From positions 1-8,501 of the forward strand of contig JAQUOK010000096.1 in NCBI GenBank assembly GCA_028717165.1: DNA of 8,501 nt. The letters are read 5' to 3'. The notes under the pieces are model-generated. The model saw only the letters and a program-made list of their open reading frames with translations. It was not told the DNA's origin and made no database searches. The DNA comes from Victivallaceae bacterium (GTDB lineage Bacteria > Verrucomicrobiota > Lentisphaeria > Victivallales > Victivallaceae). The position numbers and the translations under genes are program-made. Below are positions 1 to 6,549 of this stretch, piece after piece (position 1 is the stretch's first letter; each line of letters starts with the position of its first letter).

Positions 1-1802
1 AGGCGCGCCAGCGATTCGGCGGCAATCCTTATGCATCTCCTGCTCAAATCCCAGGCGCCGAATACCGGATAGGCAAACAAGGCTTCATTGCGGGCGTCAC
101 CTACCCAGAGAGTCTGTTCGTAAAGCGGACAGTCGGTAAAAGTGTCTTCCATACATAATTTCAGGGTATGAGCTGAAATTTTCCACAAACGGTTCATAAA
201 TTCATCGCTGCACAGGAACGAGCCTTTGTATTCCGCCGGGTAAGTGGATTCAATGAGCTTGAAATTCCTGAATCTCAGTTCGCTGCGCAGTTTGCGGAAT
301 ACGATGATCAGGTAACGTCCCGAACGCCTTTTCAGGGAAGTGAATTTATTGTGCCCGGCTTTGCAGATATAGCGCATGCCGTTCTGGTACAAACCCGTAT
401 CCTGGAAGCGGCCGTCAGAAAAAATATGTTCTATCTCAAATATGTCGAGAACCGTTCCTTCCCCGGCGAACAACTCAAAATCATAATAACCTGTATTCTG
501 CATTCCCAGATCATATATCACCCGGATATCGCCTGCCGGGGCAGGATGAATGACGGTACAGGACGAATCATCGAAAATAAGTTTTTCGGGTGATTCGATA
601 AAACAGGCGGCATCCATACCGGTTTTCTGCTCAAGCAAAACCGGGTAAAAATCCATCGGCAATACGCAGTCTTCCGGAATGTTTTCCGCGTATTTTCTCA
701 GATGTTTGTCAAAATCGGCTTCCGATTTTATATTGTTCAGGATATCCGCATAAAAAGCCTTTATCCTGTCCTGAAAAGCAAGCAGTTCCGGATTGTAGCG
801 CCGCACCACCGTATCGCTTCGGAGGCCAAGCAGTTGCCGGAAACGCAGAAAACAGGGATAAGCGATATTCCGGTCCAGGGGGCTGTAAATTTTTATCCCG
901 GCTTTTTCCGCAAAAAATACGGTCATCTGCTGGATATGCGAAAATACGGCCTCGTTCAACGCCAGCAGAAAATTGCGCCCTTTGGAAACTTTGAACTTGT
1001 TATTTTCCGCTTTCCGGCCGTTTACGGTTATTTCACAGTATGAACCGCGTATTTCCAATTCACCGGCAGCTTCCGCTTCGACAATAAGCGCTATTCCCCC
1101 CGCAGCGCTGGTATTGGAATTCATGTCTATTACCCCGGGGTAACACAAACGCGGCAGCGGTATTTCCAGAGAGAACCCTTTACAGTCAACGATATTCGCG
1201 CTGTGGAACCTTTCCGGATAAAACTCTTTTCCGGTCAGCAGCGGGCAGTCTCTTGCCATTAACCCCCGCCAGGGAGCGGCATCGGCTGAAAATAATTCCG
1301 CGGCGGGCGCAAATTCGATATTAGCCTCAAGTCCGGCGTTGTACCCCTCCACCGCCTCCATCTGGCAGTAAATACGCGGCATGCTCCGAAGCCACTGCGC
1401 GGCTTCGGCGGCTTCCCAGCCGGAGTCGGACATTAAAAGCTCTTTTTCACCGTTGCAGTATTCCAGTTCCAGTTGCGCCAGAAAACCGGCCTGCTGACAG
1501 ATCTGGTGAAAAGTGCCGCACCCGAAATACCTGGCGATGACATATATCTCATTTTCGCCATTCAGCAGCCGGGCGGAAATATCTATCAGATCGTAATTGT
1601 ATTTTTCCGGATAGGCGCGGGACGGGCCGTCGTTGATCCGGCTTCCGTTAACGTAAAGACGGTAAAATGAATCCGCGGTAATCGCCAATTCCGCGCTTTT
1701 CAGAGGAGAATTTATTTCGAAGGTTTTCCTGAATATTACAGTCTGATTATATAGCTTGTAATTATCCTGTTTCTTCCATATCCATTTCGCTTTGATATCC
1801 AT
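1..1802 (-). CDS. alpha-L-rhamnosidase-like glycoside hydrolase (GH78 type), 3' end beyond the window
   Basis: The minus strand is open for 600 codons from an ATG at 1802 to the left edge with no stop, so the C-terminus is missing. Seen: a WIW start (residues 7-9) and an N-terminal jelly-roll-like region with LYVNG (49-53), then SDSGWEA and an RIYCQ...VEGY stretch like those of rhamnosidase N-terminal domains. The start of the catalytic domain follows, with DCPLYEQ (557-563) and WVGDARNEAL (566-575). In GH78 enzymes the Glu of DCPxxE is the general acid, here E562; the catalytic base would lie in the missing part. The expected reaction is hydrolysis of terminal alpha-L-rhamnose from glycans or glycosides. 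No signal peptide is visible, so a cytoplasmic enzyme acting on imported oligosaccharides is inferred. The prepilin-like gene lies upstream in the same direction, but a terminator separates them. AAGGA stands only 2 nt before the ATG, so the start is probable, not certain. Another GH78-related specificity is possible. Confidence 0.85.
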   Translation of the reverse strand, partial: MDIKAKWIWKKQDNYKLYNQTVIFRKTFEINSPLKSAELAITADSFYRLYVNGSRINDGPSRAYPEKYNYDLIDISARLLNGENEIYVIARYFGCGTFHQICQQAGFLAQLELEYCNGEKELLMSDSGWEAAEAAQWLRSMPRIYCQMEAVEGYNAGLEANIEFAPAAELFSADAAPWRGLMARDCPLLTGKEFYPERFHSANIVDCKGFSLEIPLPRLCYPGVIDMNSNTSAAGGIALIVEAEAAGELEIRGSYCEITVNGRKAENNKFKVSKGRNFLLALNEAVFSHIQQMTVFFAEKAGIKIYSPLDRNIAYPCFLRFRQLLGLRSDTVVRRYNPELLAFQDRIKAFYADILNNIKSEADFDKHLRKYAENIPEDCVLPMDFYPVLLEQKTGMDAACFIESPEKLIFDDSSCTVIHPAPAGDIRVIYDLGMQNTGYYDFELFAGEGTVLDIFEIEHIFSDGRFQDTGLYQNGMRYICKAGHNKFTSLKRRSGRYLIIVFRKLRSELRFRNFKLIESTYPAEYKGSFLCSDEFMNRLWKISAHTLKLCMEDTFTDCPLYEQTLWVGDARNEALFAYPVFGAWDLSRRCIRIAAESLAR

Positions 1803-1843
1803 TGTCCTTGTCCGGGTTCAGAGGTTAAAATCAATTTTCAGGT

Positions 1844-1849
1844 ATTATA
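1844..1849 (-). promoter_or_regulatory. -10 element of the rhamnosidase-like gene
   Basis: On the minus strand this is a perfect TATAAT, about 41 nt before the ATG at 1802 and downstream of the prepilin terminator. No good -35 box stands 17 bp upstream (AGGAAA), so an activator may be needed. That last point is inference. Confidence 0.5.
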
Positions 1850-1927
1850 ATGCAGAAAAATGCTTATTTCCTTGATCTTTGTGCATTTTTACGGTATGAT
1901 AGTGCCAATCAGCAAAAAAACAGGACT

Positions 1928-1955
1928 AAAAAAGCGCCGGTCGGAAGACCGGCGC
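1928..1955 (-). terminator. intrinsic terminator of the prepilin-like gene
   Basis: A perfect 9-bp stem, GCGCCGGTC / GACCGGCGC (1934-1942 and 1947-1955), has a 4-nt loop. Read on the minus strand it is followed by six T (1933-1928). It lies 28 nt after the prepilin stop at 1984, and so separates that transcript from the rhamnosidase-like gene. Confidence 0.9.
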
Positions 1956-1983
1956 CGGAGGGAAGAAAGAAAGGGATACTTAA

Positions 1984-2979
1984 TTACTTCACATCTTTAA
2001 TTGTCGGTTCGCCGACGAAACTGTAACCTTTTTTACCCCAGAGGAAATCGTTCGGGTCAAGGGTTTCCGCGAGGGTTTTAGCCGCCGCATGACCATCGGC
2101 AAAAACGTAGTTCTGCCGGTTCTGGTGGCGATCCCATGCCGTGTAAACAATGTGGTGTTTACCGGAAGCGCTTCCGCCATCAGCCATTGCCGCAGTACGG
2201 GCATCAATAGCGTTTTGAGGAGTCAGCGGCTCAAGCTGATTATCTTCCACAACCGTACCTGTTTCAGCAAGAGCTTCACTGTCAAGTACCCCGCCATTAA
2301 AGGCTACACCGTTGGTAGGGCGGTGAGATTTTACTGCTGTACCTCCATAAGTTGACGAATCTGTGATACATTGTTTATTGTCAGTGAATTCGGCCACCAA
2401 TATCTCACTGGAAGGCTTGCGAACGCGGCTTATTTTCACCTGCCCCATAACCTTTTCGAAGTTTTCCACCTTATCCCCGGCAGTTACTTTCAGGCGAGGA
2501 CAGATCAATTCATTAACGGTATAAGAAATATTCGGAGCCTGCTTATCATGATCCGAATTGACGGTGGTCTGATTTTCGGGGATTTTTACCTTTTCTCCCC
2601 AATAGTTCTTTGCCTCGGATGGATCATCGCTGCCGAAGCATGTCGGAGCCCAACCGCCGTTGACGTCTTTGGGACAAACAAAGACTTTTCCTTTACAGTA
2701 TTCATGGATCATCCCGGACCAGTGGCAATATCCCTGACCACTTTTGCTGTCCGTCCCATTCAGGTAATAATAAGCGCGCGGATAGAAACCGTCGCTGACG
2801 TCAAAATACATTGCCATCCCCAGGCCGATCTGTTTCTGGTTTGAAAGACAGGCGATGCTTTTGCCTTTGTCGCGCGCCTGGCTTAACGCCGGGAGCAGCA
2901 TTCCCGCCAGTATCGCAATAATAGCGATAACTACGAGCAATTCAATAAGTGTGAACCTTTTTTTGTTTTGCGTCTGCAT
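1984..2979 (-). CDS. prepilin-type N-terminal domain protein with H-X9-DG motif
   Basis: This 331-aa secreted or pseudopilin-like protein has a short basic leader (MQTQNKKR) and then FTLIELLVVIAIIAI, the class III (type IV pilin-like) signal and transmembrane helix. The Glu at mature position 5 is present (E13). The residue before the cleavage Phe is Arg (R8), not the usual Gly. After the helix comes LLPALSQARDKGKSIACLSNQ, and near the C-terminus RHQNRQNYVFADGH (284-297) fits the H-X9-DG motif exactly, with H285 and DG 295-296. Such proteins are, from memory, numerous in Lentisphaerota and Planctomycetes and often sit next to glycoside hydrolases, as here; their true role is not established. 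An in-frame ATG at 3042 would give 352 aa, but only the ATG at 2979 has a well-placed SD, so the shorter form is preferred. It has its own promoter and terminator. Confidence 0.9.
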   Translation of the reverse strand: MQTQNKKRFTLIELLVVIAIIAILAGMLLPALSQARDKGKSIACLSNQKQIGLGMAMYFDVSDGFYPRAYYYLNGTDSKSGQGYCHWSGMIHEYCKGKVFVCPKDVNGGWAPTCFGSDDPSEAKNYWGEKVKIPENQTTVNSDHDKQAPNISYTVNELICPRLKVTAGDKVENFEKVMGQVKISRVRKPSSEILVAEFTDNKQCITDSSTYGGTAVKSHRPTNGVAFNGGVLDSEALAETGTVVEDNQLEPLTPQNAIDARTAAMADGGSASGKHHIVYTAWDRHQNRQNYVFADGHAAAKTLAETLDPNDFLWGKKGYSFVGEPTIKDVK

Positions 2980-2987
2980 TTTTAATT

Positions 2988-2993
2988 CTCCTT
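2988..2993 (-). promoter_or_regulatory. ribosome binding site deciding the prepilin start
   Basis: AAGGAG on the minus strand stands 8 nt before the ATG at 2979. The upstream in-frame ATGs are less well served: the one at 3042 has GGAG 17 nt away and the one at 3006 has none. This moves the start 21 codons downstream of the longest reading frame. Confidence 0.8.
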
Positions 2994-3084
2994 TTTTGGG
3001 TTTCATTTTTTCGGGTTCAGTTTTTTCGATTTTCCGTTTCATTTGTTAATTGATTTTTTCTCCGAAATCTTTCCTTGTAAGTGC

Positions 3085-3113
3085 ATTATAATATGTATTT
3101 TGATCAAGCGCAA
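3085..3113 (-). promoter_or_regulatory. promoter of the prepilin-like gene (module copy 1)
   Basis: On the minus strand TTGCGC (3113-3108), a 17-bp spacer and a perfect TATAAT (3090-3085) form a sigma-70-type promoter. Transcription would begin near 3078, giving a leader of about 100 nt before the ATG at 2979. The same box pair with the same spacing recurs at 3319-3347. Confidence 0.7.
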
Positions 3114-3171
3114 CGGCTTTTATTGACATCAAATATAATTCTAACCAGCCTGTAACATTCCGGTATTTTCC

Positions 3172-3243
3172 TTAATCCCGGAAATTCTGGATGTCAAACA
3201 ACAAACACAGCCATAATGCCGTTTCAAAGTTTTGCGTTTCCAT
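3172..3243 (-). pseudogene. 23-aa ORF, probable stump of a duplicated prepilin gene
   Basis: A 23-codon minus-strand ORF starts at 3243 with AAGGA 8 nt upstream and ends at TAA (3174-3172). Its first five codons read METQN against MQTQN in the prepilin gene, with 13 of 15 bases identical, and its SD region is alike too. It is preceded by the second copy of the prepilin promoter at about the right distance. After codon 5 it does not resemble the prepilin: no FTLIELL follows, and the rest contains ALWLCLLFD. The likeliest reading is the 5' end of a lost prepilin paralogue. A genuine small protein or leader peptide is the alternative, since promoter, SD and frame are all intact. Confidence 0.45.
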
Positions 3244-3318
3244 GTTTATTTTCCTTTTGCTGTTTTCAATTTCCTTTTTTCTCTGCTTTCACTCTCATGA
3301 AGCCCGTTCTTTACCAAG

Positions 3319-3347
3319 ATTATAATTCGCCGGAAAAATAAACGCAA
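3319..3347 (-). promoter_or_regulatory. second copy of the prepilin-type promoter
   Basis: On the minus strand TTGCGT (3347-3342), a 17-bp spacer and TATAAT (3324-3319). It would transcribe the 23-codon ORF at 3243 and could read on into the prepilin gene, since no terminator is visible between the two promoters. Confidence 0.6.
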
Positions 3348-3466
3348 GAGCATTTATTTACATCAAATTCAATCCTAACGCCAACGTAATAATCAGCCCT
3401 TTTCCTAATCGCCGCTTAATATTGGAAATGAAAATTCCTTGTAGATTGAATATTCTGTTTGCCGTC

Positions 3467-3494
3467 TTGAAATCGAACAGGCACAGATTATATT
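3467..3494 (+). promoter_or_regulatory. promoter of the MNT-HEPN gene, possibly giving a leaderless mRNA
   Basis: TTGAAA (3467-3472), a 16-bp spacer and TATATT (3489-3494). The -10 ends 6 nt before the ATG at 3501, so the expected +1 falls on the A of the start codon. No SD is present, which fits a leaderless transcript. Confidence 0.45.
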
Positions 3495-3500
3495 TGCCTT

Positions 3501-4373
3501 ATGAAAAATTCGCTGGAACATCTGCCTGAGCACAAAAGAAAAGAACTGGAGAGAGCGGTTTCCGTCATTCGCGAAATGTGCGACGACGTGGAAATGATCA
3601 TTCTTTTCGGTTCCCATGCGCGCGGCAATTACAAGGACGAAGATGATTTAGCCCCAGACCGCAAATCCGGCGCGGTTTCCGATTATGATATTCTGGTGGT
3701 CTCCCGCCTTAATGCTACTTCTATTCATTACAGTCTCTGGCGCAGCATATCCGAACACTGCAACGGCCTCAGCACGCTTATGCCTTTCAGGATTATCGTG
3801 CATGACATAAAGTTCATTAAAAGGCGGCTCAAGGAAAGACATTTTTTCTACAGTGACATTGTCAAGGAAGGCTGCCTGCTCTATGATTCCGGAAAATACA
3901 AATTAAATGTCGGCAAGGAGCTCACCCCCGAACAGCAAATCGAAATAGCAAAAGAACATTTTGAGTACTGGTTTGAAAGTGCAACAGACTTTTATACTCT
4001 TTATTTGAGTGCCGTTGAAAAAGAGATATATACAAAAGCGGCTTTTCAACTTCACCAATCCGCCGAAGCCGCTTACAGAGCTATCGAACTGGTTTTTACA
4101 AATTACATTCCCCAAGGTCATTTTCTGGGTTCCTGTGACCGACGAATCCGGGAAGTCATTCCTGATTTGGAAGTCATTTTTCCCTGCGAAACCGAAGCCG
4201 AAAAAGAACGTTTCGACCTGTTCGAATATGCCTACATCGGAGCCCGTTACGACAAGAATTTCAAAATCTCGAAGAAAGACCTGGAATATTTTGCCGGACG
4301 GGTGAAATTATTGCTCGAAATAGCTGAAAAACGCTGTAAAGAAAAAATTGAAAGTTTTGCGACGTGTTTGTAG
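3501..4373 (+). CDS. fused nucleotidyltransferase (MNT)-HEPN domain protein
   Basis: This 290-aa protein has an N-terminal MNT-type nucleotidyltransferase domain (about 1-135), with GSHARG (37-42) and the metal-binding pair D61-Y-D63 in SDYDILVV. The 18-residue insert between the two motifs is normal for this fused family. A HEPN helical domain follows (about 140-285), with AAFQLHQSAEAAYRA (180-194) and AYIGARYDKNFKI (244-256). MNT/HEPN pairs are known as toxin-antitoxin or AMPylation systems when encoded separately; the role of the fused form is not settled. The HEPN part shows no R-x4-6-H nuclease motif, so RNase activity is not supported. The start is chosen because the N-terminus (LEHLPEHKRKEL) is the usual one and no upstream start is better. 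The last codons and the stop lie inside the inverted REP-like repeat, so the native C-terminus may have been changed slightly. The gene converges with miaA and has no operon partner here. Confidence 0.88.
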   Translation: MKNSLEHLPEHKRKELERAVSVIREMCDDVEMIILFGSHARGNYKDEDDLAPDRKSGAVSDYDILVVSRLNATSIHYSLWRSISEHCNGLSTLMPFRIIVHDIKFIKRRLKERHFFYSDIVKEGCLLYDSGKYKLNVGKELTPEQQIEIAKEHFEYWFESATDFYTLYLSAVEKEIYTKAAFQLHQSAEAAYRAIELVFTNYIPQGHFLGSCDRRIREVIPDLEVIFPCETEAEKERFDLFEYAYIGARYDKNFKISKKDLEYFAGRVKLLLEIAEKRCKEKIESFATCL

Positions 4374-4447
4374 TACTGCTTTTAAGCGGAATTTCCAGCA
4401 GGAAAAGGTTATAGATTCCGCCTGAAGGCGGGACTACAAACACGTCG
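4360..4447. repeat. inverted pair of REP-like hairpins with GTAG heads
   Basis: Two 33-nt arms (4360-4392 and 4415-4447) are inverted around a 22-nt loop, with 28 of 33 positions complementary; the first 15 pairs are perfect. Each arm has a GTAG tetranucleotide followed by a small hairpin: CCGCC-TTCA-GGCGG in the right arm (read on the minus strand) and the weaker GCTTTTAAGC in the left arm. A GTAG head plus short palindrome is the known layout of REP elements moved by REP-associated tyrosine transposases, and inverted pairs are the BIME-like form. It lies between convergent genes, where it could also act as a two-way terminator or mRNA end. The GTAG of the left arm supplies the TAG stop of the MNT-HEPN gene. 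Confidence 0.75.
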
Positions 4448-4471
4448 TAACACGCAACTCGCAGCACGTTT

Positions 4472-5440
4472 TTATTTTCCGTAATCTATATCTTTGATTT
4501 GCAATTGGGGTTCAGGCAACTTCTTTCCCGCTAAAAAATCCTGCACCAGGCGCCTCGCCTGTTCAAAATTTCCCTCCGGCACCCAATGAATAACGTGCCC
4601 TTCCCTCTCCATTTTGCGGAACCAGATATCCTGGCGTTTGGCAAACTGCCGGATCTTTATCAGCAGTTTTTCACGCATTTCCTCATAATTCGTTTTGCCC
4701 TGCAAATATTCCGCCACATAACGGTATTCCAGGCCGAGAAAATCCAAGCGTTCCCACGATACACCCTGCTTATGGAGTTTTTTTATCTCCTCGATCATGC
4801 CGCCCTTAAGTCTCGCATCAAGCCGGGACTCGATCCGCTCGTGTACCGTTTTGCGCGGAAAATATACCCCGATTACCAGCGAATCCAGTTGCAGAGGCGG
4901 AAAGTCCGGAGTCCGGCCGGGAGCTTCGGCTTTTTCGAGCGCCCGCAAAAGCCTTGTCCGGTTATTATGGTCTTTCAAACGCGCAAAAAGTCCCGGGGCG
5001 CGGGCTTTCAGCAATGCGTCCAGTTCATCCACGCTTTTTGAACGCAGTTCGCGGCGTTTTGCCTCATCCGGCGGGGCGCCCGGCAGACTGAAACCGGAAA
5101 GCAGGGCGTTCAGGTACAGCGCCGTACCGCCGCAGAGGATCGGCAAACGTTTTGCCGCGCTGATCTTCTTAACCGCCAGACGGGCGTCGCGGCAGAATTC
5201 CATCAGGTTATAGGCGTAACAGGGATCGGCAATATCGACCAGGTGATACGGCACCAGACGCCCGGCGATATTATATTCGTCGAGGTCTTTTCCCGTACCT
5301 ATATCCATACCCCGGTAAACCTGCCGGGAATCCGCGCTGATGATTTCCCCGCCGAAACAATCCGCCAGCCTGACCGCCAAAGCGGTTTTCCCGGTAGCGG
5401 TAGGCCCGGTTACGACAATTATTTTTATTGATTCATCCAT
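4472..5440 (-). CDS. miaA: tRNA dimethylallyltransferase
   Basis: MiaA transfers a dimethylallyl group from DMAPP to N6 of A37 in tRNAs reading UNN codons, in the cytoplasm. The 322-aa protein has the P-loop GPTATGKT (12-19), the substrate-binding SADSRQVYRGMDIGTGK stretch (35-51), the CGGTALYL block, NNRTRLLRALE, a LGLEYRYVAEYL block in place of the usual LGYKE region, and the RQFAKRQDIWFRK tRNA-binding segment. Its length is normal for the family (about 300-320). No residue expected for catalysis is visibly missing. The ATG at 5440 lacks an SD, like lpxC opposite. It is divergent from lpxC and convergent with the MNT-HEPN gene, so it looks like a single-gene transcript. Confidence 0.97.
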   Translation of the reverse strand: MDESIKIIVVTGPTATGKTALAVRLADCFGGEIISADSRQVYRGMDIGTGKDLDEYNIAGRLVPYHLVDIADPCYAYNLMEFCRDARLAVKKISAAKRLPILCGGTALYLNALLSGFSLPGAPPDEAKRRELRSKSVDELDALLKARAPGLFARLKDHNNRTRLLRALEKAEAPGRTPDFPPLQLDSLVIGVYFPRKTVHERIESRLDARLKGGMIEEIKKLHKQGVSWERLDFLGLEYRYVAEYLQGKTNYEEMREKLLIKIRQFAKRQDIWFRKMEREGHVIHWVPEGNFEQARRLVQDFLAGKKLPEPQLQIKDIDYGK

Positions 5441-5531
5441 ATTTTTTTATCTTGCCGGTTTCAAATTCAAATAACCGCGCTATATTAACATGTTTGGTTT
5501 TGATAACATAACTTATTTTAACGTTTTTAAT
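5441..5531. promoter_or_regulatory. divergent miaA-lpxC promoter region
   Basis: This AT-rich 91-bp spacer separates the two start codons. For lpxC a TATATT (5481-5486) lies 45 nt before the ATG at 5532, with a weak TTTCAA 16 bp upstream. No convincing box pair was found for miaA. Neither gene has a recognisable SD. Confidence 0.35.
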
Positions 5532-6362
5532 ATGCCGAAACAACGAACTTTCGAAAAATCTGCAACCCTGTCGGGAATCGCGCTCCACACCGGGGCCCGC
5601 GCTACGCTGAAAGTCTCTCCGGCCGAAGCGAATTCCGGAATAACTTTCCGGCGCGTCGACCTGCCCGGCTGTCCCGCAGTAAAAGCCCTGGCGCCCAATG
5701 TTGTCGACGCCCGGCGCGGCACCACCATAGGAAACGCCAGCGCCGTCGTTTACACCATCGAACACATCATGTCGGCCCTGCACGCAAACGCTATTGACAA
5801 CGCCGTAATCGACATGGACGGGCCGGAACCCCCGATCGAAGACGGCAGCGCCCTGCCCTTTCTGAAACTGGTTCAGGAAGCGGGCTGCGCGGAACAGGAC
5901 GCCGAAACCGAAATATGGACGGTTAAAGAACCCGTACATATAGATGAAAAAGGAACGCAACTGGTAATTCTGCCCGGCGATGAACTCAAAATTTCCTGTT
6001 TGACGTCGTTCAAGGGAGCCCCGGTTGAAACCCAGTATCTGGAAATCGTCGTCACTCCTGAGTCTTTCCGGGACGAGATCTGCTCCGCGAGAACTTTCGT
6101 CAACTATCAGGATCTCAAACAGCTAATGGCAATGGGACTGGTAAAAGGAGGCAGTCTGGACAGCGCCGCCATCATTCATGACGGGGCGATAATATGCAAG
6201 GATGAATTAAGGTTTCCGGATGAGATCGTCCGGCACAAGATTCTTGACCTGATCGGAGATATCTATTTGTGCGGACGGCGCGTAAAAGCAAATATCATAG
6301 CTATCCGGCCTGGACATTATTTCAATGTCCAACTGGCCGCGGCAATGTTAAAACAAATATAA
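5532..6362 (+). CDS. lpxC: UDP-3-O-acyl-N-acetylglucosamine deacetylase
   Basis: LpxC is the zinc-dependent, cytoplasmic, committed step of lipid A synthesis. The 276-aa protein keeps the family motifs: KSATLSGIALHTG near the start, EHIMSAL with zinc ligand H78 and catalytic E77, DGPEPPIEDGSALPF, ARTF and GLVKGGSLDSA, and HKILDLIGD with zinc ligands H235 and D239. RPGHYFN holds the general-acid H262. The ATG at 5532 is chosen because MPKQRTFEKSATL matches the normal LpxC N-terminus; an ATG at 5490 would add 14 residues foreign to the family. No SD is seen. It is slightly shorter than the E. coli enzyme (305 aa) but complete in motifs. The stop codon TAA (6360-6362) sits at the left edge of an inserted palindromic element. 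The FabZ-type gene follows in the same direction, a common lpxC partner, as in the LpxC-FabZ fusions of Bacteroidetes. Confidence 0.96.
   Translation: MPKQRTFEKSATLSGIALHTGARATLKVSPAEANSGITFRRVDLPGCPAVKALAPNVVDARRGTTIGNASAVVYTIEHIMSALHANAIDNAVIDMDGPEPPIEDGSALPFLKLVQEAGCAEQDAETEIWTVKEPVHIDEKGTQLVILPGDELKISCLTSFKGAPVETQYLEIVVTPESFRDEICSARTFVNYQDLKQLMAMGLVKGGSLDSAAIIHDGAIICKDELRFPDEIVRHKILDLIGDIYLCGRRVKANIIAIRPGHYFNVQLAAAMLKQI
6349..6361. repeat. 13-bp flanking direct repeat, left copy (right copy 6516-6528)
   Basis: TAAAACAAATATA occurs exactly at 6349-6361 and 6516-6528, immediately outside the palindromic element, which suits a target-site duplication. The left copy overlaps the last codons of lpxC. 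The AT-rich composition makes chance identity less negligible than usual. Confidence 0.6.
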
Positions 6363-6515
6363 AAAGACTCTTGCGAAATACAAGATTTCGCCTTCGGAAT
6401 TCAGGATTCAGAATTCAGGATTCAGAATAGAATGCATTTTTTAAATTCAACATTCTGACTGCTGACTATTGACTACTGACTTCTTGAGTGTGAAATATTT
6501 TATTTCGCACGACTC
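6362..6515. mobile_element. 154-bp quasi-palindromic MITE-like element between lpxC and fabZ
   Basis: The ends are a 27-bp inverted repeat (6365-6391 against 6490-6516, 22 of 27 matching), each end itself a small hairpin around GCGAAAT/ATTTCGC. Inside, 6397-6428 and 6452-6483 are a second inverted pair (24 of 32 matching), each built of 7-bp units: RGATTCA-like on the left and CTGACTR-like on the right. Both pairs share a centre near 6440, so the whole element can fold into one long hairpin. Exact 13-bp direct repeats flank it. No coding capacity was seen, so it would need a transposase in trans. Confidence 0.7.
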
Positions 6516-6538
6516 TAAAACAAATATATAAAATTATC

Positions 6539-6542
6539 GAGG
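6539..6542 (+). promoter_or_regulatory. ribosome binding site of the FabZ-type gene
   Basis: GAGG stands 7 nt before the ATG at 6550. This supports that start, and it is the only clear SD among the plus-strand genes of the window. Confidence 0.7.
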
Positions 6543-6549
6543 TTATATT

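Larger units (their letters stand above)
3085..3411 (-). repeat. diverged direct repeat of a promoter module (copies 3085-3178 and 3319-3411)
   Basis: Two segments of about 93 bp in the same orientation share, read on the minus strand, GATTA(A)GGAAAA, then GTTAG.ATT..ATTTGATGT.AATAAA, then TTGCG, 17 bp and ATTATAAT. Much of the spacer has diverged, but the upstream block, the -35 and the -10 are kept. The kept ATTTGATGT.AATAAA block just upstream of the -35 could be an activator site or UP-like element; that is inference. Confidence 0.7.

Noticed and set aside
351..1670. Several plus-strand ORFs of 65-113 aa
   Set aside because: They are antisense to the rhamnosidase-like gene, whose frame is open for 600 codons with conserved motifs.
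2371..2844. 157-aa plus-strand ORF
   Set aside because: It lies wholly opposite the prepilin gene, which has clear motifs, SD and terminator; the plus frame has no recognisable domain.
3825..3842. R-x4-H motif (R109-H114) in the MNT-HEPN protein
   Set aside because: It lies at the end of the nucleotidyltransferase part, not in the HEPN helices, so it is not evidence for a HEPN nuclease site.
4586..5041. 151-aa plus-strand ORF
   Set aside because: It is antisense to the conserved miaA coding sequence and shows no family signature.
5490..5531. Upstream ATG for lpxC
   Set aside because: The extra 14 residues do not fit the LpxC N-terminus, and the ATG lies 3 nt after the likely -10 box.
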